Assembly: GCF_000199675.1 (NCBI RefSeq)
Contig: NC_014960.1
Span: forward strand, 2,232,001-2,296,000
Length of the DNA: 64,000 bases
Source of the DNA: Anaerolinea thermophila UNI-1
GTDB taxonomy: Bacteria > Chloroflexota > Anaerolineae > Anaerolineales > Anaerolineaceae
Direction of reading: 5' to 3'
Part shown: positions 25,828 to 33,110 of the stretch, piece after piece
How positions within the stretch are numbered: position 1 is the stretch's first letter
How the letters are laid out: each line of letters opens with the position of its first letter
Position numbers and translations under genes: made by a program
Notes under the pieces: generated by a model
Databases searched by the model: none
Told to the model about the DNA's origin: nothing
Seen by the model: only the letters and a program-made list of their open reading frames with translations

Positions 25828-26907
25828 GTGGCAAAAAGGCTTTTCTGGCTCAATGGGATAGCCATCCTGGCTGTGGTGATCAACCACGCGATTGGATGGG
25901 GATTTACGGCATTATTCTGGTGGACAGACCGCTATCGGGACGTCTCTATCCCCAATTTTGATGCCATGGGCTCACCGGGTTATGTCTTAATGGTCATCCT
26001 CAAGCAGATTACTCCTTTCAGTCTACCGGCATTCGTGGCCGTATCGGGATATTTCATTGCCTTTGCTTCCCGGGGTGGACTGACGTGGAAAATGATCAGA
26101 ACACGTGTGATAAACATCCTTATTCCTTATACTCTCTGGTCATTACTGGTCATCCTCTTTGACCGTCTTCTTCTGGACACACAGATCTCACTACTGGATA
26201 TCCTTACTAAATTATTAACGGGAAGCGCCAGCCCTATTTATTACTATGTGCCTCTCATCTGCCAGTTATTTCTCCTCTCTCCCTTTCTGGTTCGAGGAGT
26301 CCGCAGTTCACAATGGAAAAAACTTCTTCTCGGCATGGGATTTCTCCAAGTTGTCACAGTAGGATGGAGTTATCTGGTATTGTTCGGAATTCTCTCATGG
26401 AAACCCGAATGGTTTTTCGGAAATTTGGGATTCATTTTCACTCTGAGCATCGCTCTTAACCTTCGTGGGGAAGAGATTCTTCCATGGCTGAAAGCCCACC
26501 GCAAAATCTGGCTTGGTCTGCTGATTGTATTCCTGCCACTCGCTATTGGAGAAACAGAATGGTTCTATCAATCCTATGGCATTGACTGGCGTGGAGGAGT
26601 TGAAACCCTCTTTGCTACCGTCTTCACCCTCTTGTTCCTGCTAACTTTCATCACTTACGACTTTTCCCTTCCCCAATCTACCGTACTTTATAAATTGGGA
26701 CAGAGAGCCTTTGGTATTTACCTGATGCATCCACTGGTGCTTGAAATAACCGCCAAACTGGTATATCACCTTGCTCCTGCACTTTTGGGAAACCAGTGGA
26801 TTTTCCTGCCCTTGTTGATTACCACCGGGATTGTTGTTCCCTGGTTTGCGATGAAATTCATGAGCGAAACTCCTCTGAGAAAAGGCTACGCTTACATCTT
26901 TGGTTAA
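25828..26907 (+). CDS. Acyltransferase-3 family membrane O-acyltransferase
   Basis: A 359-residue polytopic protein with about ten hydrophobic helices. The N-terminal helix carries the conserved His of the family (A-V-V-I-N-H-A). Further family-like segments are V-A-V-S-G-Y-F-I and G-I-Y-L-M-H-P-L near the C-terminus. Members move acetyl or succinyl groups across the membrane onto exported glycans. Start is GTG with AAAGGA seven bases before. The next gene is an SGNH-like exported protein; acyltransferase-3 with SGNH is a common functional pairing in glycan O-acetylation. That partner is now interrupted by an IS. Confidence 0.88.
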   Translation: MAKRLFWLNGIAILAVVINHAIGWGFTALFWWTDRYRDVSIPNFDAMGSPGYVLMVILKQITPFSLPAFVAVSGYFIAFASRGGLTWKMIRTRVINILIPYTLWSLLVILFDRLLLDTQISLLDILTKLLTGSASPIYYYVPLICQLFLLSPFLVRGVRSSQWKKLLLGMGFLQVVTVGWSYLVLFGILSWKPEWFFGNLGFIFTLSIALNLRGEEILPWLKAHRKIWLGLLIVFLPLAIGETEWFYQSYGIDWRGGVETLFATVFTLLFLLTFITYDFSLPQSTVLYKLGQRAFGIYLMHPLVLEITAKLVYHLAPALLGNQWIFLPLLITTGIVVPWFAMKFMSETPLRKGYAYIFG

Positions 26908-26918
26908 TGAGGTGATAC

Positions 26919-27788
26919 ATGCAAACGCTTAACGTAAAAAGACAAAAATTCCGCATGCCTTCCTTCCTTCTGGTGACTGGGGGAATCTTTGTTCTGGCTT
27001 TCCTCATCTTACTGGCAGTACGGGTTATCGGTGGAAAACCTCTGGGCATTCGCTATTTTGTTGAAGTCCAAATCTGGAAAGCCGGCGCTCTGGTGAAATC
27101 TCTGCAATACTCCAGTGAAATTAAGAGCCTCAGTCAGGGGAAATACACCAATATCATTTTCCTTCACCACTCGGTGGGCGACAACCTCATCCGGCAAACC
27201 GACTTTCGAGACCGGTTAACCCAGGCAGGGCTTTCCTTCTGGGATCATGATTACAACTATTACGGGTTAAACAACCCCGATGGCGAAAATCTGGGATTTC
27301 ATTTCAGCATTCCCGACGACAATACCGACCCTGTGGGGCTTGCGAAGTTGTTTTCGCAGAAGGTCTATCCACTACCGATAAATGCCCTGAGCGGGTTGAT
27401 GCAGTATGAAGTTATCATTCTAAAATCCTGCTTTACCGGGAATGTTCTGCCCGATGAGCAAAGCGTAGAACAAACAAAACAATATTACGAAGTGATGCAC
27501 CGTTTTTTCGCAGAGCATCCCGAAAAACTCTTCATTCTCCTTACCACCCCGCCTCTGAACTCTGCTGAAGCCGATGCCGCCATGGGCGCACGAGCCAGAG
27601 AAATCTCCGAATGGCTTCAATCTCAGGAATATATTCGGAATTTACCCAATTTATATGTGTTTGATTTGTACAGTGCATTTGCCGAGAATAATCCGGCTTC
27701 ACCGAATTACAACAGACTTCGAGAAGACTATAAAGAAGGAGTTGCTCTGTTGCAATCATGGTTGAAATGTGGTAAACATACGGTATGA
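26919..27788 (+). pseudogene. SGNH-like exported/anchored protein, 5' part, interrupted by IS
   Basis: This is the first 274 codons of a gene broken at 27741/27742 by an insertion sequence; the frame then reads 15 IS-encoded residues to a stop. A basic N-terminus and a hydrophobic helix (about 15-38) indicate membrane anchoring. The domain has F-L-H-H-S-V-G-D-N near residue 83 and I-I-L-K-S-C-F-T-G-N, a pattern found in SGNH-like proteins. The missing C-terminal block resumes after the IS at 28668 with V-D-N-H-P, which would provide the last Asp/His pair. Removing the IS and one copy of the 7-bp duplication restores an uninterrupted frame of 316 codons. Confidence 0.85.
27735..27741. repeat. 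Target-site duplication, left copy
   Basis: GAAGGAG directly precedes the left inverted repeat of the IS and recurs at 28662-28668 after the right one. It lies within the SGNH-like coding sequence. Confidence 0.9.
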
Positions 27789-28661
27789 CCACACGAGAAA
27801 GCAGATACGTCCGAGTGGCGAGGATCGCCTACCGGCTTGCCAAACAAGCATTACCGATGTATTCACATGCCAAGAGTCCCCATCACTTCACGTTGCCGCA
27901 GTTGGGGGCCTGTGTTTTGTTGATGTTCTACCTGAATCTCAGCTATCGCGACATGGAAGAATGGCTGCTGGCAAGCGATGCGGTTGGTAAGGAGCTGGAA
28001 TTACCGCGTGTTCCCGATCATACGACCCTGCAACGTACCTACGCCAAGATACGCAAAGCGGATTGGATGCGCATGAACGAGACCTTGCTCGAGGAAATCG
28101 GACGGCCTGAAGAAGAAGGGGTGGCTGCCGATAGTACCGGCTTCTCACCCGGCCCGGCCAGTTCTTACTACCAAAGCCGTTCGGGAAAAGCCTATCGCCA
28201 CTGGGCGAAGGGCGTTTATGCCGTTGGAATTGTCTCGCAATTCATCCTTGCGATGCAATCCGGCTGGGGTCCAGGTAGCGATGCCCCTTATCTGGGCTAT
28301 CTGCGCCGCAAAGCCAGGCGGTTTGCCAAACGTCGGGCTTGGGTCTTGCTGGCCGATTCAGGGTTCGATGGTCGGACTGTCCGGCCTCAAGACTTGATTC
28401 CACCCGTTCGGCGAGGTGGAAATTTGCTGGCCCCTGAACGACGAGCAAGAAGCGAGCTTGTCTCTGCGGCTCGCCTGGATGGTCTCTATGGTCAACGCTG
28501 GAAGACCGAAACCGTGAATTCGGTCATCAAGCGCAAATTCGGGCAAGCCATCCGCTCGCGGAAACGCAGCCTGCAAAACCGAGAACCGATTATCAAAGGA
28601 CTGGTCTACAACATACACCGCTAGGTGTATCTCTTCCTAACCTATCTTTGCAACAGAGCAA
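27742..28661 (+). mobile_element. Complete 920-bp insertion sequence, IS5-superfamily-like
   Basis: Both ends carry the perfect 14-bp inverted repeat TTGCTCTGTTGCAA (27742-27755 and 28648-28661), flanked by 7-bp direct repeats. A single DDE transposase fills most of the element. If the last A is counted with the flank, the duplication could be read as 8 bp, but 7 bp keeps the inverted repeats symmetrical. The element has noticeably more G and C at third codon positions than its neighbours, consistent with recent arrival. It splits the SGNH-like gene. Confidence 0.95.
27785..28624 (+). CDS. IS transposase (DDE, IS5-superfamily-like)
   Basis: The 279-residue protein has the DDE acids in context: V-A-A-D-S-T-G-F (first Asp, about residue 117), V-L-L-A-D-S-G-F-D-G (second Asp) and the Y-x2-R-x3-E-x6-K signature in Y-G-Q-R-W-K-T-E-T-V-N-S-V-I-K near residue 240. 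That signature is shared by IS4/IS5-type transposases. The N-terminal half (L-S-Y-R-D-M-E-E-W-L, P-D-H-T-T-L-Q-R-T-Y) matches IS5-like elements. The frame is intact and starts 30 bases inside the left inverted repeat, so the element is potentially active. Confidence 0.93.
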   Translation: MTTRESRYVRVARIAYRLAKQALPMYSHAKSPHHFTLPQLGACVLLMFYLNLSYRDMEEWLLASDAVGKELELPRVPDHTTLQRTYAKIRKADWMRMNETLLEEIGRPEEEGVAADSTGFSPGPASSYYQSRSGKAYRHWAKGVYAVGIVSQFILAMQSGWGPGSDAPYLGYLRRKARRFAKRRAWVLLADSGFDGRTVRPQDLIPPVRRGGNLLAPERRARSELVSAARLDGLYGQRWKTETVNSVIKRKFGQAIRSRKRSLQNREPIIKGLVYNIHR

Positions 28662-28668
28662 GAAGGAG
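28662..28668. repeat. Target-site duplication, right copy
   Basis: GAAGGAG, identical to 27735-27741, marks the right flank of the IS. Confidence 0.9.
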
Positions 28669-28796
28669 TAGATAATCACCCAACAATGAACGCCAATCAA
28701 GATGTTGCTCCCGTTTTAGCCCAGTTCATTATCGATGCGATTAATGATTTTCGTTCCAAGCAAATTGGCCTTACATCGCAACCTTATGAAAACTAA
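28668..28796 (+). pseudogene. SGNH-like protein, 3' part separated by the IS
   Basis: From 28668 the frame that continues the broken gene reads V-D-N-H-P-T-M-N-A-N-Q-D-V-A-P-V-L-A-Q and ends at TAA 28794-28796. D-N-H-P followed by A-N is the usual last block of this kind of SGNH-like protein, which supports the reconstruction. It has no start codon or ribosome site of its own. The next gene begins inside its last four codons, so the two were once translationally coupled. Confidence 0.88.
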
Positions 28797-30240
28797 GTTC
28801 TTTTGGATTATCTTTCTGGCGTTTTTTTGCCTGATCCTCTGGAGTAGTCTCCTTTCCCCAGAAACGGCGAAAGCCCAAGGGGGAGCCATTACATGGGAAG
28901 ACCCCATTCCGCTCTCCAATCCATCCGTGCAAGCCTGGCACCCCACCATTGCTGCAGACCTGGCAGGAAATGTACACATCATGTGGTCTCAATCGACATC
29001 CATGGAACGCCCGGTAGGCTACGGAGACACATTGTACTATACCCGTTGGGATGGAAAGAAATGGATTGCACCTGTGGATGTCCTGGTATCTCCAGAAGCA
29101 GGGCTTGGGGCAGAGTTTCCCGATATCACCATAACGCCCGATGGTACTCTGCATGCCATTTGGGGAACCGGTGGGACAAACAGCCGCTTGTATTACTCAA
29201 GAGCTCCTGCCTGCTGTGCAGAAGATCCTCGAAATTGGAGTAAACCCTTCATGATAGGCATTGGGGTTAACGAAACTAGCGCCTTAATCCATGACTCCGG
29301 AGGCAGATTGTATGTCATGTATGCCTCACTGGATACCAAGGAACCCATTTTTTTGCGCTCCGATGATGGAGGGAACACCTGGTCAAAACCTGTCCGGTTG
29401 GTCTCGGGAATACGTCAGAGCAATGAGTACACTGCCTACACGAGATTGGCAGTGGACGGGCGCGGTGTGTTGCATGCGGTATGGACCATCATGCCTTTTC
29501 CGGGGAAGCGAGTCGTCTACGCACAGTCTTCTGATCGGGGAATGACATGGACAGATCCCATCAGCATAGATGAGTACTCTCCGGAAAAGTATCTGGAAGG
29601 GTTTGGACCATTTCTGATTGATGTTGAAGCAGTGGGAGAACAGGAAATCCATCTTACCTGGGATGGTGCTCCAACGGTAGAACGCCATCATGTCTGGTCA
29701 AGGGATGGTGGGAAAACATGGTCTGAACCCGACACCTTCATTCCTGAACTGACCGGTGGTGGTCGCGCTTTATGGAATGATATGGCTGCCGACAGTCAAA
29801 ACACCTTACACGCTGTATCTATTAAGCAACCATGGCATGCTCAGTGGCTGGGAAATGGATGGAGTCCATCTACTCCCATAGGACAGCGCGGTTTTGCTGA
29901 GAATATGCGCATTACTGTGAGTGAAGGCTTCATTCTTCACGTCGTCTGGTTAGAAGTTGTCGAAGGCATTCCCAGTGTGGTGTACTATAATCGCGGAATT
30001 ACCCAGGCTCCGCCTCTTCCTAAACAAACCTTGCCCTCATCTCCACTTTTAGAGACCGAAACCCTGTTTGCCTCGCCCTCACCTTCCCCAACGGATACCT
30101 TTATACCCACCATTGTGAATCCCATTCCATCCAAGAATGCCAGCACCAATCCGGCTCTGGGAGCCTTTATCAGCCTTGGTGTAGTCAGTCTGTTTCTAAT
30201 AGGAATAGTTTTCTGGATTGCTCGTAAACATAGTCGGTAA
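28786..30240 (+). CDS. Exported BNR/Asp-box propeller protein, smaller copy, C-terminal anchor
   Basis: ATG at 28786 (484 residues) is preferred over the longer open frame because a signal peptide then begins at the N-terminus (K-T-K-F-F-W then hydrophobic to A-K-A-Q). Asp-box motifs include S-D-D-G-G-N-T-W, S-S-D-R-G-M-T-W and S-R-D-G-G-K-T-W. The C-terminus has a Pro/Ser/Thr linker, a single hydrophobic helix and R-K-H-S-R. This is the same architecture as the 929-residue protein at 15945. Its start overlaps the 3' remnant of the IS-split gene by 11 bases, so the insertion may reduce its expression. Confidence 0.82.
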   Translation: MKTKFFWIIFLAFFCLILWSSLLSPETAKAQGGAITWEDPIPLSNPSVQAWHPTIAADLAGNVHIMWSQSTSMERPVGYGDTLYYTRWDGKKWIAPVDVLVSPEAGLGAEFPDITITPDGTLHAIWGTGGTNSRLYYSRAPACCAEDPRNWSKPFMIGIGVNETSALIHDSGGRLYVMYASLDTKEPIFLRSDDGGNTWSKPVRLVSGIRQSNEYTAYTRLAVDGRGVLHAVWTIMPFPGKRVVYAQSSDRGMTWTDPISIDEYSPEKYLEGFGPFLIDVEAVGEQEIHLTWDGAPTVERHHVWSRDGGKTWSEPDTFIPELTGGGRALWNDMAADSQNTLHAVSIKQPWHAQWLGNGWSPSTPIGQRGFAENMRITVSEGFILHVVWLEVVEGIPSVVYYNRGITQAPPLPKQTLPSSPLLETETLFASPSPSPTDTFIPTIVNPIPSKNASTNPALGAFISLGVVSLFLIGIVFWIARKHSR

Positions 30241-30243
30241 TTG

Positions 30244-31191
30244 ATGATGAATCTCTCAGTCGTGATCCCCGTTTATAACAGTGAAAAGAGTTTGCCTGAA
30301 CTCATTCAAAGATTGAATACAGTTCTCCCACAGATTGCAGAGCAATATGAAATCCTGATGGTCAACGATGGGAGCATAGATGGTAGTTGGAAATGCATTC
30401 AAAGATATTCTCAGGAATATCCGTGGATTCGGGGTATTAACCTGATGAGAAATTACGGTCAGCACAATGCCTTGCTGTGCGGGATCCGAGCGGCAAAGTA
30501 TCCCATTACAGTGACCATGGATGATGATCTTCAACATCTTCCAGAAGCCATCGCTCAACTGCTTGAGAAAATCCGCGAAGGGTTCCAGGTGGTCTATGGG
30601 CGCCCGGTGAAAGAACAGCACAACTTATGGAGAGACCTTGCATCCCAGGTAACAAAAATTGCTCTTCAAAATGCTATGGGGGCAGAGACTGCGCGGAATG
30701 TGAGCGCTTTCCGTGCCTTTCATACCCAAATTCGCGAGGCTTTTTCCCAGTACCAGGGCTCTTATCCCTCCATTGATGTTCTTTTAACCTGGGGAGCCAA
30801 CCGGTTTACTTCTGTTCCTGTGCAGTTTCAATCCCGACGGTACGGGAATTCCCAATACACATTTGCCAAACTGGTGCGTCACGCCATAAATATGATCACT
30901 GGGTTCAGTATTGTCCCGCTCCAACTGGCCAGTTTGATTGGATTCTCGTTTACATTGTTTGGACTGGGTGTGCTGGCATACGTCATTGGCAGGTATATCC
31001 TTCAGGGGGGAAGTGTGCCGGGTTTTCCTTTCCTGGCATCCATCATTGCTATTTTTTCCGGGGCACAGTTATTTGCCCTGGGGATCATCGGAGAATACCT
31101 GGCGCGCATGCATTTTCGACTGATGGAACGGCCCACGTACACCATTCAAGAAGTAACCGATACCAAGGAGCACATTTCGGATGAATCATGA
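30244..31191 (+). CDS. GT2 glycosyltransferase, GtrB/ArnC-like polyprenyl-phosphate sugar transferase
   Basis: Start taken at the first of two adjacent ATGs (a TTG at 30241 is also open), giving 315 residues. The N-terminal GT-A domain has V-V-I-P-V-Y-N-S, V-N-D-G-S-I-D-G and the acidic T-M-D-D-D-L-Q-H. Two C-terminal hydrophobic helices (about 220-245 and 255-285) end with G-E-Y-L-A-R, the mark of dolichol/undecaprenyl-phosphate glycosyltransferases. These load a sugar onto a lipid carrier phosphate at the inner face of the membrane. Being next to WecD/WecE homologues, it may handle an aminosugar, which is inference. Confidence 0.9.
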   Translation: MMNLSVVIPVYNSEKSLPELIQRLNTVLPQIAEQYEILMVNDGSIDGSWKCIQRYSQEYPWIRGINLMRNYGQHNALLCGIRAAKYPITVTMDDDLQHLPEAIAQLLEKIREGFQVVYGRPVKEQHNLWRDLASQVTKIALQNAMGAETARNVSAFRAFHTQIREAFSQYQGSYPSIDVLLTWGANRFTSVPVQFQSRRYGNSQYTFAKLVRHAINMITGFSIVPLQLASLIGFSFTLFGLGVLAYVIGRYILQGGSVPGFPFLASIIAIFSGAQLFALGIIGEYLARMHFRLMERPTYTIQEVTDTKEHISDES

Positions 31192-31924
31192 CCCTGCCCC
31201 GCCAGTTGAATATCTTCCCTGGGATTCAAACTTCTTTGGAAAACGCATTGCTCGAATTAAGCGAGATACTCTAACCCCTCCAGATGTTGAAGCCATTTTT
31301 AACTGGGCAACCGAACAACAAATCGACTGTTTGTATTTACTTGCCAACCCGGAATCCCGTGAGACCACTCTGCTGGCGGAACAAAATAGATTTCATCTAA
31401 CCGACGTTCGAATCACTCTTGAGAAAAAGATATTTGAGGAGAAAGAGCCTGTCGGTGTGGCTATACGCCCAGCCGTAGAAAGTGATTTACCCATCCTGAA
31501 ATGGATTGCCAGACAGAGTCACCGGGATTCCCGTTTCTACTATGACAATCATTTTGCAACAGAACTCTGCGACAAATTGTTTGAAATTTGGATCGAGAAT
31601 AGTTATAATGGTTTTGCGAATCAGACTCTGGTTATCGATATTGATAGCAAGCCTGCAGGATACCTTACCTGCCATGTAGAAGATAAAGAGGGAAGAATAG
31701 GCCTTTTAGCGGTTCATCCAGACCATCAAGGCAAGGCACTAGGGTCTGCACTCGTGAATGCATCTCTAGTGTGGTTTAAAATGCAGGGGGTTACTCGAGT
31801 CTCTGTCGTCACTCAAGGTAGAAACATTCGAGCGCAAAGGTTGTATCAGCGCTGTGGGTTTATCACCCGCTCTCTTCACATTTGGTATCACTGGTGGAAT
31901 ACCCCCAAAGGTCAAGAAGCATGA
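31181..31924 (+). CDS. wecD: WecD-like GNAT acetyltransferase (dTDP-4-amino-4,6-dideoxyhexose N-acetyltransferase)
   Basis: A 247-residue GNAT protein overlapping the preceding gene by 11 bases. The N-terminal segment Y-L-P-W-D-S-N-F-F-G resembles the W-x-x-x-F-F-G element of enterobacterial WecD. The acetyl-CoA loop is H-P-D-H-Q-G-K-A-L-G-S-A-L (about 184-196). WecD acetylates the amino group that WecE has just installed on dTDP-4-keto-6-deoxyglucose, giving dTDP-4-acetamido-4,6-dideoxygalactose. The next gene is a strong WecE homologue in the ATGA overlap, which supports this role. The exact sugar isomer is not proven. Confidence 0.82.
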   Translation: MNHDPAPPVEYLPWDSNFFGKRIARIKRDTLTPPDVEAIFNWATEQQIDCLYLLANPESRETTLLAEQNRFHLTDVRITLEKKIFEEKEPVGVAIRPAVESDLPILKWIARQSHRDSRFYYDNHFATELCDKLFEIWIENSYNGFANQTLVIDIDSKPAGYLTCHVEDKEGRIGLLAVHPDHQGKALGSALVNASLVWFKMQGVTRVSVVTQGRNIRAQRLYQRCGFITRSLHIWYHWWNTPKGQEA

Positions 31925-33072
31925 GCAATACCTCGCAGAATATTCGCATTCCTTTTAACCGTCTTACTGTGGTAGGAGAGGAATTAACATACTTGCAACA
32001 AGCCATTGAAAGCGGGCATGTTTCCGGAGATGGAACATTTACCAAACGCTGTCATACACTTTTAGAAGAGACGTTGGGAGTTCCCAAAGCATTGCTCACA
32101 ACATCCTGCACTCATGCATTGGAGATGAGTGCGTTGTTGCTGAATATTCAACCCGGGGATGAGGTCATCGTTCCTGACTTTACTTTCGTTTCCACCATCA
32201 ATGCTTTCGTACTACGGGGAGCCAAACCGGTTTTTGTCGATATCCGTCCCGACACCTTGAACCTGGACGAAACCCTGCTGGAAAGCAAAATTACCTCAAA
32301 AACGAAAGCCATCGTCCCGGTTCATTATGCAGGGGTTGGATGCCAGATGGACACCATCATGGACATCGCTAATCGTTATGGAATTGCCGTAGTAGAAGAT
32401 AACGCGCATGGTCTGTTTGCCAGGTACAGAGGGAAATATCTGGGCACCTTTGGACAACTGGCTACCCAGAGTTTTCATGAGACTAAAAATTTTTCTTGTG
32501 GGGAAGGCGGAGCGTTACTTATCAACGACTCCCAATTTATTGAACGTGCAGAAATCCTTCGGGAAAAGGGAACAAATCGAAGCCGATTTTTCCGTGGACA
32601 GGTGGATAAGTACAGTTGGGTAGACATAGGCTCCAGTTATCTGCTTTCAGATATGCTGGCAGGCTTTTTACTGGGACAGTTGGAGGCCCGGGAAATCATT
32701 CAATCCAGACGCAAAGAAATTTGGGAGACCTATTTTCACGAACTGCAGTCCTGGGCGAGTCAAAACCAGGTGAGGCTTCCATTCATCCCAGAGCATTGCG
32801 ACCAATCCTATCACATGTTCTATCTGTTAATGCCTGATTTGGAAAGCCGCCAAAGGTTGATCCAATACCTGAAAGAACGAGGGATTCTAAGCGTTTTCCA
32901 TTACCTCCCCTTGCACTTATCTGAAATGGGGAGAAAATACGGGGGCAAACTTGGGGATTGCCCGGTAACCGAGTCAATCAGTGATCGTTTACTGCGATTA
33001 CCTTTTTATTATTCGCTCCGTTCAGACGAACAGGCACAAGTTATTCAAGCCATCACTCAATTTCAACCCTAA
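31921..33072 (+). CDS. wecE: WecE-like sugar transaminase (PLP, DegT/DnrJ/EryC1 family)
   Basis: ATG at 31921 overlaps the wecD stop (ATGA) and gives 383 residues. The sequence follows E. coli WecE closely: I-P-F-N near the start, S-G-x-x-x-G-D-G-x-F-T-x-R-C, Q-P-G-D-E-V-I, F-V-S-T-x-N-A-F-V-L-R-G-A-K, V-P-V-H-Y-A-G-V, S-F-H-E-T-K-N with the PLP Lys near residue 188, and F-F-R-G-Q-V-D-K-Y-x-W. It transfers an amino group from glutamate to dTDP-4-keto-6-deoxyglucose. The dTDP-sugar genes rmlA/rmlB are not in the window and must be supplied elsewhere. Confidence 0.93.
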   Translation: MSNTSQNIRIPFNRLTVVGEELTYLQQAIESGHVSGDGTFTKRCHTLLEETLGVPKALLTTSCTHALEMSALLLNIQPGDEVIVPDFTFVSTINAFVLRGAKPVFVDIRPDTLNLDETLLESKITSKTKAIVPVHYAGVGCQMDTIMDIANRYGIAVVEDNAHGLFARYRGKYLGTFGQLATQSFHETKNFSCGEGGALLINDSQFIERAEILREKGTNRSRFFRGQVDKYSWVDIGSSYLLSDMLAGFLLGQLEAREIIQSRRKEIWETYFHELQSWASQNQVRLPFIPEHCDQSYHMFYLLMPDLESRQRLIQYLKERGILSVFHYLPLHLSEMGRKYGGKLGDCPVTESISDRLLRLPFYYSLRSDEQAQVIQAITQFQP

Positions 33073-33110
33073 AACGAGGGAAAGGGGCTTTTTAGAGAGG
33101 AGCAACTAAA

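Noticed and set aside
27768..27790. Reading the interrupted SGNH-like gene as a complete 289-residue protein
   Set aside because: The last 15 codons come from the IS, and the expected C-terminal D-x-H block is found only beyond the IS.
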